NCBI RefSeq assembly: GCF_019423705.1
Contig: NZ_JAHZAX010000008.1
Coordinates: 62,001 to 126,000, forward strand
DNA: 64,000 nucleotides
From: Ruminococcus sp.
Lineage (GTDB): Bacteria > Bacillota > Clostridia > Oscillospirales > Ruminococcaceae
Direction: 5' to 3'
In this document: piece by piece, positions 37,967 through 46,023 of the stretch
Position numbering within the stretch: the stretch's first letter is position 1
Layout of the letters: each line of letters opens with the position of its first letter
Program-made: the position numbers and the translations under genes
Notes under the pieces: generated by a model
The model's input: the letters and a program-made list of their open reading frames with translations, nothing else
Databases searched by the model: none
What the model was told of the DNA's origin: nothing

Positions 37967-38562
37967 TGTACTCACGAAACATTCTTACATTTTAAGATTA
38001 ACAAATCTATTGACAACCACATCGTTATATGTTATAACACACAAGGAAAAGTTATAAAATAAAACAATCTGCCTACAACATACATAAAAACATAATCAAC
38101 TACTTAGAGCTATAAGCTCGTACATATTATCAGGCACGATTTAAAACAACGGAATTACTATATCCTGTTGCCGAATCGTGAATCTGAAATATGTGCGAGC
38201 TTTTTTTGTTTGTATAAATTACATATATGACAACGGCAACTTGAAAATAGAATAGGAGGTCTGATAGCGTGAAAAAACTCATCACTAGATCCTGCGAAGA
38301 AATAATGACAACTGTGTACAAGCCAATAGAGTTCGTTATAGACGGCTTTATTGCACAAGGTCTGTACATCTTAGCAGGAGCACCAAAGGTCGGCAAATCG
38401 TGGCTGGCACTGGATATGTGCCTGTCAATAGCGAAAGGAAAAAATGTTTTAGGTCAGAAAACATTGCTAGGCACGGCATTGTATTTGTGCTTAGAGGATA
38501 GCTATGTTCGCTCTCTTGTTAACGATTACAAAACACATTATTTACTTTTTTTACAATCGTAA
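37967..38562 (+). pseudogene. Truncated copy of the leader and 5' end of the RepA-like ATPase
   Basis: 38001-38512 is a close copy of about 53837-54347. It keeps the promoter (TTGACA 38011-38016, TATAAC 17 bp on), the long leader hairpin with T-run (38115-38207), the AGGAGG site, and the first 82 codons of the ATPase from GTG 38269, through Walker A (GAPKVGKSWLALDM). After LCLEDSY the sequence diverges into 15 unrelated codons and stops at 38562. The protein lacks Walker B and cannot work as an ATPase. Confidence 0.85.
38115..38207 (+). promoter_or_regulatory. Structured leader with terminator-like end (copy 1)
   Basis: AGCTCGTACATATT pairs with AATATGTGCGAGCT across about 60 bases that form nested stems (GCACGATTT with GAATCGTG, and CAACGGAATTA with TATCCTGTTG imperfectly). 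Seven T follow. It lies between a promoter and a coding start, so it looks like an attenuator. Copy 2 is at 53950-54042. Confidence 0.65.
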
Positions 38563-38669
38563 TCGTTTTATTTAGCTGGCAGCTTAACAAATCGTGCAAA
38601 ATATATGATATAATTTCTATATAAAAACAAAATAGTGTTAAAATTACACTATTGGAGGAGGTATAAATT

Positions 38670-39434
38670 ATGAGAAAATCTATTATTTTGTTAGCAGTAA
38701 CGTTGAACTTGATCTTGGCTTCCTGCGGAAATTCCGAAAGCAGTATACAGAGCCAAGATAGTTCATCGTCTAATGAAACTACAACTACAATTGCAACCAG
38801 TACAACTACTGCGCCGCCTCAACCACAGGATAACACATTCGTGTCAGAAGTTAAAAGAAGGTTGGAATACACAAAAGCAAATATGGATGTTTTTGATTAT
38901 GATGAATCAACTATCGAAGAGGGTGATTCAAAGACTATTGATGTTGTTTGCTCTACAACTGTTAATAATGCGCCAGTAAAACTCAAGTGCAATATCTCGG
39001 GTGGAGATGATGACAGCATAGATAGTATGACTATCAGATATGACAATCTTGGCGAATGGATAAGAGAATATTATGTAGATACCGATTGCACCATTGAAAA
39101 AACAAGTGATGAAATTTCAGAAGTAGACGCTTTGAATATATTAAGAATGTTCTATGCAAGTGCGATTTTATATACCGATGTCGGTCTTTCTTCTGAACAA
39201 ATTAGTGACTCCTGCGATATTCTTATCAACTCTCTCGAACGGTATAAATATACTGGTGATTACCTCACAGATGATTCTGATTCAATTTCGGTAAAGTGTG
39301 GAGATTACGTTTTCCTATTGACTATAACACCTAATGGAAGTAACGCGATAGCTCTATCAGCATATAATATTGATTTTTATAATGAAAATATGGATTTAGC
39401 TGGTCAGCCACATTATAGTGGTGCTGAAGTATAA
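38670..39434 (+). CDS. Lipoprotein of unknown function
   Basis: 254 residues. The lipobox is LILASC (Cys about 19), followed by a Ser/Thr/Pro linker to about residue 55. The mature domain has no motif I recognise; it alternates acidic stretches and beta-like segments (VVCSTTVNNAPVKLKCNISGG, SDSISVKCGDYVFLLTITPNGS). The start ATG follows GGAGGAGGT. It lies between the ATPase remnant and a zinc-ribbon membrane protein, in a region of accessory genes with lower GC than the core chromosome. Confidence 0.65.
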   Translation: MRKSIILLAVTLNLILASCGNSESSIQSQDSSSSNETTTTIATSTTTAPPQPQDNTFVSEVKRRLEYTKANMDVFDYDESTIEEGDSKTIDVVCSTTVNNAPVKLKCNISGGDDDSIDSMTIRYDNLGEWIREYYVDTDCTIEKTSDEISEVDALNILRMFYASAILYTDVGLSSEQISDSCDILINSLERYKYTGDYLTDDSDSISVKCGDYVFLLTITPNGSNAIALSAYNIDFYNENMDLAGQPHYSGAEV

Positions 39435-39475
39435 ATATTTAAAATTTTAGTATTAAGAAAGAAGATGTATTTAAT

Positions 39476-40399
39476 ATGAAACAGATTGTATGCGAAGTTT
39501 GCGGAAGCAACGAGTTAGTAAAAGAAGATGGTTACTTTATATGCCAGTATTGCGGAGCTAAATATTCGCCTGAAGATGCCAAGCATCTTATTGTCGAAGT
39601 TAATGGCAAGGTCGATGTATCCGGAAGTAAGGTAACGGTTGATAACACTTCATTTGTAGAGCGTTCGCTTGAAAATGCACGCCGTGCAAAAGCTAAAGAA
39701 GACTGGGAAGAATGTGAAAAATACTACAATATGGTTGAGCAATATGAGCCAACAAATATTGAAGCTATTTTCTACTCCAGTTACGGAAAAGCCAGAATGG
39801 CACTTGTAGATTCTGACCGCTTTAAAAGGGAACAGAAAATTAAAGTGTTAAAGCACTCTATATCTATAATAGATGATAACTATGATGATTCTCCACAAAA
39901 ATATGAAGAAAACAAAAAATTGATTCAACAAATAAGTGCTGATCTACTTTCATTTATGAAAAGCTCATTTGTAATGAATACCAAAACAGAGATGGGCAAT
40001 AGTGGCAACACTTATACAACCAATGATGGTTCATATACTTATGATATGTTTATTGAACTTTCTCTTGGAATGATTGAATCAGTAGAGCACATTATACATA
40101 CTATAAGGGATAAGAATAAAACAATACATCTTTGGAAAATTATTCGTCAGCAATATGAATACATATATTCTGTGTGCAGAAGAGCTACTATGCTCCATAA
40201 CTATAAAAACAAAAAGCAATGGCTTGAAGCAATAAATCGTACAGATGAAAAGATCAAGCAATTAGATCCAAACTATATAAAAAATGATCTTAAACAACTA
40301 CCAATGACAGAGAATGATTTTAATATGACTGTCGGTGCAGTAATCGCAATAATAATTATCGCAGTAATAGTCATTTACTACATTTCACAATCAATGTAA
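39476..40399 (+). CDS. Zinc-ribbon membrane protein with TPR-like middle
   Basis: 307 residues. The N-terminus has a zinc ribbon (CEVCGSNELVKEDGYFICQYCGAKY, positions 5-30 with two CxxC pairs). A short Val-rich strand segment and a helical, TPR-like region (about 65-270, ARRAKAKEDWEECEKYYNMVEQYEPTN) follow. The protein ends in one membrane helix (about 284-303, VGAVIAIIIIAVIVIYYI). The arrangement is common in uncharacterised Firmicutes proteins that probably face the cytoplasm. Function is unknown. Confidence 0.65.
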   Translation: MKQIVCEVCGSNELVKEDGYFICQYCGAKYSPEDAKHLIVEVNGKVDVSGSKVTVDNTSFVERSLENARRAKAKEDWEECEKYYNMVEQYEPTNIEAIFYSSYGKARMALVDSDRFKREQKIKVLKHSISIIDDNYDDSPQKYEENKKLIQQISADLLSFMKSSFVMNTKTEMGNSGNTYTTNDGSYTYDMFIELSLGMIESVEHIIHTIRDKNKTIHLWKIIRQQYEYIYSVCRRATMLHNYKNKKQWLEAINRTDEKIKQLDPNYIKNDLKQLPMTENDFNMTVGAVIAIIIIAVIVIYYISQSM

Positions 40400-40515
40400 A
40401 CAAAATTATGAGATCGAACTCTATCCTGTTTGCTTCATATTTATTCCCTGCATAAATCCCACCGACCTGCAAATAATATTACTGCAATTTTGAAATATCA
40501 ACGGAGGTCATAAAT

Positions 40516-40692
40516 ATGAAAGCAACAGGAATTGTCCGCAGGATCGACGATCTCGGCAGAGTTGTTATCCCTAAGGAGATCAGACGGACTATGAGGATCA
40601 GAGAGGGCGACCCGTTGCAGACAACGTTGAAAAGCGAACTTGACTACCTGCTTGCACTCCTCAGATTGGCGGATAGGCTGTACATAAAATAA
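40516..40692 (+). pseudogene. spoVT: 5' half of spoVT, with tail from the inserted element
   Basis: A 58-codon frame that is easily missed. It starts MKATGIVRRIDDLGRVVIPK with RRTMRIREGDP after it, identical in pattern to the AbrB-type N-terminal swapped-hairpin of SpoVT. At codon 33 (Pro) it crosses the attachment core and continues with LQTTLKSELDYLLAL to IYLIK-like end YIK and TAA, residues that do not belong to SpoVT. The AbrB hairpin needs about 50 residues, so this product should not bind DNA normally. GGAGGT precedes the ATG. The missing remainder is at 57928-58362. Joined, the pieces give 177 residues; B. subtilis SpoVT has 178. Confidence 0.92.
40588..40632. other. attL of the spoVT element
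   Basis: The shared core GGCGACCC is at 40606-40613, in the Gly-Asp-Pro codons. To its left is host spoVT sequence. To its right is the element arm CCGTTGCAGACAACGTTGA, which mirrors the other element end. The likely crossover dinucleotide is GA at 40609-40610. Confidence 0.8.
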
Positions 40693-40715
40693 TGTGAGAA
40701 AAATATGTAAGTGGC

Positions 40716-40772
40716 TTGACACATTGATAAAAATATGTTATTTTATATTTGTAACTTAAAATACGTTACAAA
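40716..40772 (+). promoter_or_regulatory. Promoter and operator of the AbiE-like operon
   Basis: TTGACA (40716-40721) and TATTTT (40739-40744) have a 17-bp spacer. Directly after, TTTGTAAC (40748-40755) and GTTACAAA (40765-40772) form a perfect inverted repeat over the expected transcription start. This is where an autoregulating antitoxin would bind. Confidence 0.65.
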
Positions 40773-40789
40773 TGTAAAAAGGTGAGCAT

Positions 40790-41740
40790 ATGAAAGAATA
40801 CTTAGAAAAAACTTTAAGACAAATAGTTACGATCAAAGAAAATAAAGACCTGTATGATAAACTGCCGCTGGCTTTTAAGGGACGATATGATATCTTAAAT
40901 GTCGAAACCAACGGAATGGGCTGGCTTGCAATTCAACCAAAGAACGATATCGGACTTGTTGCTCTCCGAAAGGACAGGGCTAAAGTACAGAATATTTCAG
41001 GACTGAACTGTGCCATATTTCTTAGATCCACCACCCCTTATATAAAGGAAAAACTTATAGAGGACGGTATCCCCTTTGTGCTGAAAGACAAGCAAATATA
41101 TTTGCCGTTCATTGGCTGTCTGCTTTCAAATTCGGGCGAACGTGATATCGCACCTGTCGAGCTTATTTCATTTCTGACGCAAAAGCTGATACTTACTGCG
41201 ATATATGAAAAGTGGGATAAAGTAACAGTATCGACAGTTGCCGAAAAACTGGGCGTATCAAAAACGTCAGCAAGCAGATGCTTTGATGAAATAGAGTACC
41301 TGAATGTGAATATCCTTGACACAAAAGGCAAATCAAGAGCTATTACAATACCGACTGATATAAAGCATTTGTGGGAACAGATACAGCATATTTTGAGAAA
41401 ACCTGTTATCAGAAGATATGCTTTTCCAAGCGACATTCACTTGGAGAAAAAGGCCGGCTTTACTGCTTTGTGTGAGTATTCATTGTTGTCAGATAATGAC
41501 TTTCCTACCTATGGGGTGATGAAAAAAGAGCTGGCTGACACAGAAATAAAAAAGCTTAAACAAATCCGCAGAGGAGAAGAAATTGGCTGTATTGTTCTTG
41601 AGCTTGGCTATTTCATTGACTATGGGCAGAAGTCGATACAAGACCCCTTGAGCGTAGCTTTATCATTGACCGATGAAGAAATGCAGGACGAAAGAGTAAT
41701 GATATCTATAAATGAAATGTTGGAGGAATATGTGTGGTAA
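40790..41740 (+). CDS. AbiEi-like winged-helix antitoxin
   Basis: 316 residues. The centre (about 135-183, WDKVTVSTVAEKLGVSKTSASRCFDEIEYL) is a winged helix-turn-helix. The N-terminal and C-terminal regions match no other family I know with certainty. It overlaps the following nucleotidyltransferase gene by seven bases, the arrangement of AbiE-type (type IV) toxin-antitoxin operons, in which the winged-helix protein represses the operon and neutralises the toxin. A palindrome lies at the promoter. Diverged remains of the gene lie at 29250-29722. Confidence 0.7.
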   Translation: MKEYLEKTLRQIVTIKENKDLYDKLPLAFKGRYDILNVETNGMGWLAIQPKNDIGLVALRKDRAKVQNISGLNCAIFLRSTTPYIKEKLIEDGIPFVLKDKQIYLPFIGCLLSNSGERDIAPVELISFLTQKLILTAIYEKWDKVTVSTVAEKLGVSKTSASRCFDEIEYLNVNILDTKGKSRAITIPTDIKHLWEQIQHILRKPVIRRYAFPSDIHLEKKAGFTALCEYSLLSDNDFPTYGVMKKELADTEIKKLKQIRRGEEIGCIVLELGYFIDYGQKSIQDPLSVALSLTDEEMQDERVMISINEMLEEYVW

Positions 41741-42480
41741 AAGGATTAGACACTTTCAGAAATCATTTTGCTGGATATAAAGAACAGTATGTTCTTATAG
41801 GCGGTGCTGCCTGTGATATTGTGTTTGAAAGCAATGACGTATCTTTTAGGGCGACAAGAGATCTGGATATGGTTCTTATCGTTGAGGCTCTCACGCCTGA
41901 ATTTGGAGAAAAGCTTTGGGAGTTTATTGAGATCGGCAGATACAGAAACAAGGTCACGAACGGTCAAAAGCCGCAGTTTTACAGATTTGATAAACCTGAA
42001 GATGACACATATCCGAAAATGATAGAACTTTTTTGCAGGAATGATTTTGAACTCCGTGAGATGACAGGGATAACGCCGATTCACATAGATGATTTTGTTT
42101 CAAGCCTATCAGCAATACTGCTTGATGATGAGTATTACAAAGCCTTGATGGACGGAAGAGTTGTGCGAAATGGTTTATCCGTTCTCCGTCCCGAGTATCT
42201 TATTTTGTTTAAAGCAAAGGCATATCTTGACTTAAAACAAAGAAAAGATAATGGAGAATCTGTTGATTCCAGCGATATCAAGAAACACAAAAAGGACATT
42301 TTGAGAATAACTGCTGAACTTGTACTTGAAAGCATATCAGAATTACCTGCAACAGTAAAAGCAGATATTGACGCTTTTATCGGCACGCTAGAGCAAGAAC
42401 CATTTGACAGCAATTCATTGAAAAGCTATGGGTTAAAAAATGATGATGTGATAGGGGTGTTACATAGGATTTTTGGATGA
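41734..42480 (+). CDS. AbiEii-like nucleotidyltransferase toxin
   Basis: 248 residues from GTG 41734, which overlaps the upstream stop. The nucleotidyltransferase signature is GG at 23-24 (YVLIGGAACDIVF) followed by ATRDLDMVL with Asp43 and Asp45 as metal ligands. A C-terminal helical region (EYLILFKAKAYLDLKQRK) is typical of the AbiEii/MenT-like fold. In characterised relatives the enzyme modifies tRNA or other targets and stops growth, giving phage abortive infection or element maintenance. This is family-based; the target is unknown. Confidence 0.72.
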   Translation: MVKGLDTFRNHFAGYKEQYVLIGGAACDIVFESNDVSFRATRDLDMVLIVEALTPEFGEKLWEFIEIGRYRNKVTNGQKPQFYRFDKPEDDTYPKMIELFCRNDFELREMTGITPIHIDDFVSSLSAILLDDEYYKALMDGRVVRNGLSVLRPEYLILFKAKAYLDLKQRKDNGESVDSSDIKKHKKDILRITAELVLESISELPATVKADIDAFIGTLEQEPFDSNSLKSYGLKNDDVIGVLHRIFG

Positions 42481-42550
42481 TAGAGTGTTGCTGAATTGTT
42501 ATATGGTTCATCGCCGACAATGTCAAAAAAATAGATTTTTACCGCTCCAC

Positions 42551-42579
42551 TTGACTAACATTCTGATCTAATGTATAAT
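42551..42579 (+). promoter_or_regulatory. Promoter of the SEC-C protein gene
   Basis: TTGACT (42551-42556) and TATAAT (42574-42579) with a 17-bp spacer, 35 bp before the start codon. Confidence 0.7.
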
Positions 42580-42614
42580 CAAGTAAAGTATAAAAATATC
42601 GAGGTAAGATCACA

Positions 42615-43574
42615 ATGAGTAGATTCCCTAGAGTATACGCTGAAAGTACAATAGCAAGGATGAATAAAAAGCTTGCCCTGCCGCAGGAAACAATGTCGCT
42701 CCTTTATGATTACTTTGAAGCTTTTGCCAATTTATATCAGTTGTTGCCGCTAAAAGACGCTTACAAAATAATCAGCAGGCAAAATAAAGGCTTGATAACC
42801 TTGGACGAGTTCATTGCATTTTCTGAGATAGCACGCCACGAAGATCATTTTTACTACATTCTTGCTAAAGACGAACTGTATCTTAACGCACCTAAGGAAA
42901 AGCCTATCGACCGAGAGATAGTTCATTCCTGCTTGGTTGATATTGATTATGAAGATTATTATAATATGGCCGATCATCAGGCAGGTAAACCTCTTAAAAT
43001 TCTTCCAAAACAGGAACTTCTTAAATACAAAGAGGAAATGTACATTGCCGATACTACGTATGTAAGAGCAATGACGAACTTTTTACGCACAAGACTAAAA
43101 ATGTCCGAAGATGAGATCAACTATACAATTTCCGATTTTATACTGATAATAACCTGTGATGACAAACCTTTTGACGCAGTATCTAAAATGCTCGATAGAA
43201 AGAATATCCTAATGACAAAAAGTCAGCTTGAAGATTTTATCAAACTGTTCACCGATTTGAGCAACAATACTCGAATGCCGCAAAACAGAGGCTTTACTCC
43301 CCTCGAGTTATCGGCAAATCGTGGCGGTCAAAAAGTTATCAACAGCATTTCCTTTGGGCCAAATATAACTGCGGCATTTAAAAGCGGAGAGGCAGATATT
43401 GAAGAATACAGAAAAGGTATCCTTATGAGCGAACTGCCCGAGAAGTTCAAAATGGATATGCTCCGTCAGCTTTCTCAAATCGAGGGTAAGAATACAACTC
43501 CGAAAAAAGTCGGCAGAAACGATCCCTGCCCTTGCGGCAGCGGAAAAAAGTATAAAAAATGCTGTGGGAAATAA
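42615..43574 (+). CDS. SEC-C motif protein
   Basis: 319 residues, mostly helical. The C-terminus is the zinc-binding SEC-C motif (GRNDPCPCGSGKKYKKCCGK), as found at the end of SecA and in many accessory proteins. The main body is not recognised. SEC-C proteins beside toxin-antitoxin or defence genes are frequent, but no specific role can be assigned. The gene has its own promoter. Its 3' end and terminator recur in the two decayed loci upstream in this window. Confidence 0.72.
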   Translation: MSRFPRVYAESTIARMNKKLALPQETMSLLYDYFEAFANLYQLLPLKDAYKIISRQNKGLITLDEFIAFSEIARHEDHFYYILAKDELYLNAPKEKPIDREIVHSCLVDIDYEDYYNMADHQAGKPLKILPKQELLKYKEEMYIADTTYVRAMTNFLRTRLKMSEDEINYTISDFILIITCDDKPFDAVSKMLDRKNILMTKSQLEDFIKLFTDLSNNTRMPQNRGFTPLELSANRGGQKVINSISFGPNITAAFKSGEADIEEYRKGILMSELPEKFKMDMLRQLSQIEGKNTTPKKVGRNDPCPCGSGKKYKKCCGK

Positions 43575-43589
43575 AATATTTTTTTATGC

Positions 43590-43630
43590 AAAGCCGCCGC
43601 GGGTCACAAATCTATGTGACCCGCGGCGGT
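43590..43630 (+). terminator. Terminator of the SEC-C gene
   Basis: GCCGCCGCGGGTCAC pairs with GTGACCCGCGGCGG, followed by a T-rich stretch. An almost identical hairpin ends the decayed copy at 29850-29890. Confidence 0.85.
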
Positions 43631-43682
43631 TTGTTGTATTTTTTATATTTACTATGGCTTTTGTATTCTAAAACTGTTTCTC

Positions 43683-43710
43683 GCCTTATCACCCTTCATC
43701 AACGCAAGCC
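43683..43710. repeat. hsdS recombination repeat, copy 1
   Basis: The sequence GCCTTATCACCCTTCATCAA followed by CGCAAGCC. Related copies are at 44681-44709 (inverted), 45341-45370 (inverted) and 49130-49159 (same direction). All carry the TTATCACCCTTCATCA core that encodes LITLHQR at HsdS domain ends. Confidence 0.75.
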
Positions 43711-43729
43711 GTAATTTACGTTTATATAA

Positions 43730-44659
43730 TTAACTTAGTCCCGATAAAGAACGCATTACCAGATCAACGTCTTGATTTTCAAGTTCCTGAATGATATGCA
43801 GATATGTTTTTTGTGTTGTCGTCATACTGGCGTGACCAAGCCTGCGAGCAACACTGGCAATAGACACTCCTGCGAACAGCAGCAGCGATGCGTGAGTATG
43901 TCTTAAACCGTGAATAGATATTTCAGACAGATTCAACCTTTTGCAATGACGGCTGAGTATATCATTTACAGTGGAGTTATAGACTTTGCCTTTTACGAAT
44001 ATTGGTTTGTCCTCAGGCAGCCCCTTTACCAATTCAGCAAATTGAATGACAGTTTGCCAATCTATTTGTATCTTTCTTACAGATGAATTGTTCTTTGTTG
44101 GAAGAAAACCGCTGTTGCCTTTATAGTCCCAGGTTTTGCTTATAGAAAGCATTTGGTGGGAAAAATCAAAATCACGAGGCGTAAGTGCAAGTGCTTCAGA
44201 AAAGCGCATACCTGTTTTTGCTGCCAAAAGAATAAACCAATCCCAGTTCACTCCGGACTTAAGATCAAGCGAAGTCAGCAGCGTGTGCAGTTCAAACTGA
44301 TTAAGATACTTGATTTTCTTGACCGACGGCGTTTTACCTTTTATTATTGCTTTTCTCGTTGGATCACGCTCAATAAGCCCTTCATCAACCGCATCAAGTA
44401 TCGCTCCTTTAAGCTGATGATGAAAGTCCATTGTTGTTTGTCTTTCGTGATACCGCGCATAATCATTAAGCAGCTGCTGATAAGCAATTCTGTTTAGATC
44501 ACGCAAAACAAGTTCAGGCACAAGCCTTTTCAGCCAGGATATTGTCATTTTGTATTTATCCAATGTAACCTTTCTAATTGCTCCTTCTTTATATACTGCA
44601 ACCCACCTTTCATAGTAATCACAGAACAAGTCTGTATGTTTAATGTTATTTAACATCAC
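43730..44659 (-). CDS. Tyrosine recombinase beside hsdS cassettes
   Basis: 309 residues with an N-terminal SAM-like core-binding domain and a catalytic domain carrying all tyrosine recombinase residues: Arg in TGMRFSEALAL, HGLRHTHAS, LGHASMTTTQKTYLH. It lies between inverted copies of the LITLHQR repeat (43683-43710 and 44681-44709). It directly follows the silent hsdS cassette, ending transcription 12 bp away from it. This position is the hallmark of recombinases that shuffle or invert type I RM specificity genes, so that role is more likely than movement of the whole element. Confidence 0.82.
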   Translation of the reverse strand: MMLNNIKHTDLFCDYYERWVAVYKEGAIRKVTLDKYKMTISWLKRLVPELVLRDLNRIAYQQLLNDYARYHERQTTMDFHHQLKGAILDAVDEGLIERDPTRKAIIKGKTPSVKKIKYLNQFELHTLLTSLDLKSGVNWDWFILLAAKTGMRFSEALALTPRDFDFSHQMLSISKTWDYKGNSGFLPTKNNSSVRKIQIDWQTVIQFAELVKGLPEDKPIFVKGKVYNSTVNDILSRHCKRLNLSEISIHGLRHTHASLLLFAGVSIASVARRLGHASMTTTQKTYLHIIQELENQDVDLVMRSLSGLS

Positions 44660-44671
44660 ATTACCTCCATT

Positions 44672-45862
44672 TCAACAAAACGGCTTACGCTGATGAAGGG
44701 TGATAAGGGTGTCGAGTTGGGAGAAGAACTGACCAATTTTACCTTGTTCACTTAAATCTGTTGGTGCTGAAATCAGCGTATCAGAGATAGCAGATTTTGA
44801 AATAGATGTTACTTTTATTCCCTGCATAAGCGGTATCAATTGATCATGATACGATGACGAATTTAGGTAAAACCCAAGATATGCAGGAGCAAATTTCACC
44901 TTTGACCTGCAAGGGATTGTATGCAGACCTGATACAATGCTCAAATCCCCGATATTGCCTATTTCTACGCACTTTCCGACAGCTTCATCTTCTGCGGTAT
45001 CGGCAATAATTATATCTCCATCCTGCAATTTTGATGATTCAAATTTCTTCGCTTTTTCATCATCGGCAATGTATGGAAGATCGGTACTCTGTGCATCAAT
45101 ATACTCACCAAATTTTACAAGAACATCACCGTAATGAACATTCTTATAAGTGCCTGTATCCTCGCTTAATTCTGCTCTTGAAAGTGTGTTATTTGAGAGA
45201 GAATTCAGTGTATCAGACAGCTTACGCTGTTCCCAAGCGTCAGTAAATCCCTTAAAACGAATCTCGGGATATAGGCTGCCATTTTCCGGAAACATTTTTT
45301 CAAGCATAGCCTTTTTGACTTTGGTCAATTTGTCATACTTACGCTGATGAAGGGTGATAAGGCGGTCGAGGTCATCAAAATAAGCACCAATCCTTCTTTG
45401 TTCCTCAACTTTTGGAGTAGAGATTGAACCCATACATAATTTGTCATAATAAAAATAAAGCCTTACTCCACCTTCTTGATACTGCTCAATCAATTTCTGA
45501 AATTTTTCATTTTTAAACCAATGCCATAAGAATCTATCATTTATTTCATCTGTTGTTTGAAAAACCTCATAAAGTGACGAAACTATGACATTTTCCGAGC
45601 CATTGTAATATCCTATTGAACCTACATTTATTCTTGCTGGATTATATGCAAATGAACTTGGGGTAACGATATAATACATCGTTTTATCTGCCGTTGCCAT
45701 TGTTCCACCATTTTCAAACTGCTCATTCTGAGGTATAAATCCACTCTCATTCGTTACAGAATAACTTTCATATGGTAAGTTTTCTTTATTCTTTATGCCA
45801 GATGGAAAAGTAATGTTTTTAAACTCACGCTGTTCCCAAGTATGTTTAAAAGTAAATATAGA
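44672..45862 (-). pseudogene. hsdS: Silent hsdS cassette with two target-recognition domains, no start codon
   Basis: On the minus strand the frame is open from 45862 to 44672 (about 396 codons) but has no proper start. It begins at TFKHTWEQREFKN, lacking the first 16 or so residues of HsdS. It contains one target domain ending RRIGAYFDDLDRLITLHQRK, the central coiled coil (KYDKLTKVKKAMLEKMFPENG), and a second domain starting GFTDAWEQRKLSDTL and ending LDTLITLHQRKPFC. The missing start is exactly what sits in front of the same repeat in the expressed gene at 48605, so this is a storage copy joined by inversion. Confidence 0.85.
45824..45843. repeat. Inversion repeat (TWEQRE), left copy
   Basis: CTCACGCTGTTCCCAAGTAT is the exact 20-bp reverse complement of 48654-48673. 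A near copy lies at 45221-45247. It encodes TWEQRE of HsdS on the minus strand. Confidence 0.85.
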
Positions 45863-45921
45863 CTAACATAGTGTATATTTCAAAATTCTTGTTTATTTTT
45901 TAGATTTTTAGCTGTGTAGTA

Positions 45922-45950
45922 TTGAAATTTTGTACAAATTGTAGTATAAT
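45922..45950 (+). promoter_or_regulatory. Promoter of hsdM
   Basis: TTGAAA (45922-45927) and TATAAT (45945-45950) with a 17-bp spacer. It lies inside the predicted invertible segment, so it would travel with hsdM. Confidence 0.65.
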
Positions 45951-46023
45951 ATTCCTTGCGGGAGTTTACACAGGTTTCAAGTGTAAGTCATAATCAAGCA
46001 AGAATATTTAGGATAAGTTATAT

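Noticed and set aside
43730..44659. Tyrosine recombinase as the enzyme that inserted the 17.3-kb element
   Set aside because: It lies inside the element between hsdS-type repeats, while the ends match the serine recombinase pattern (short core, symmetric attP).
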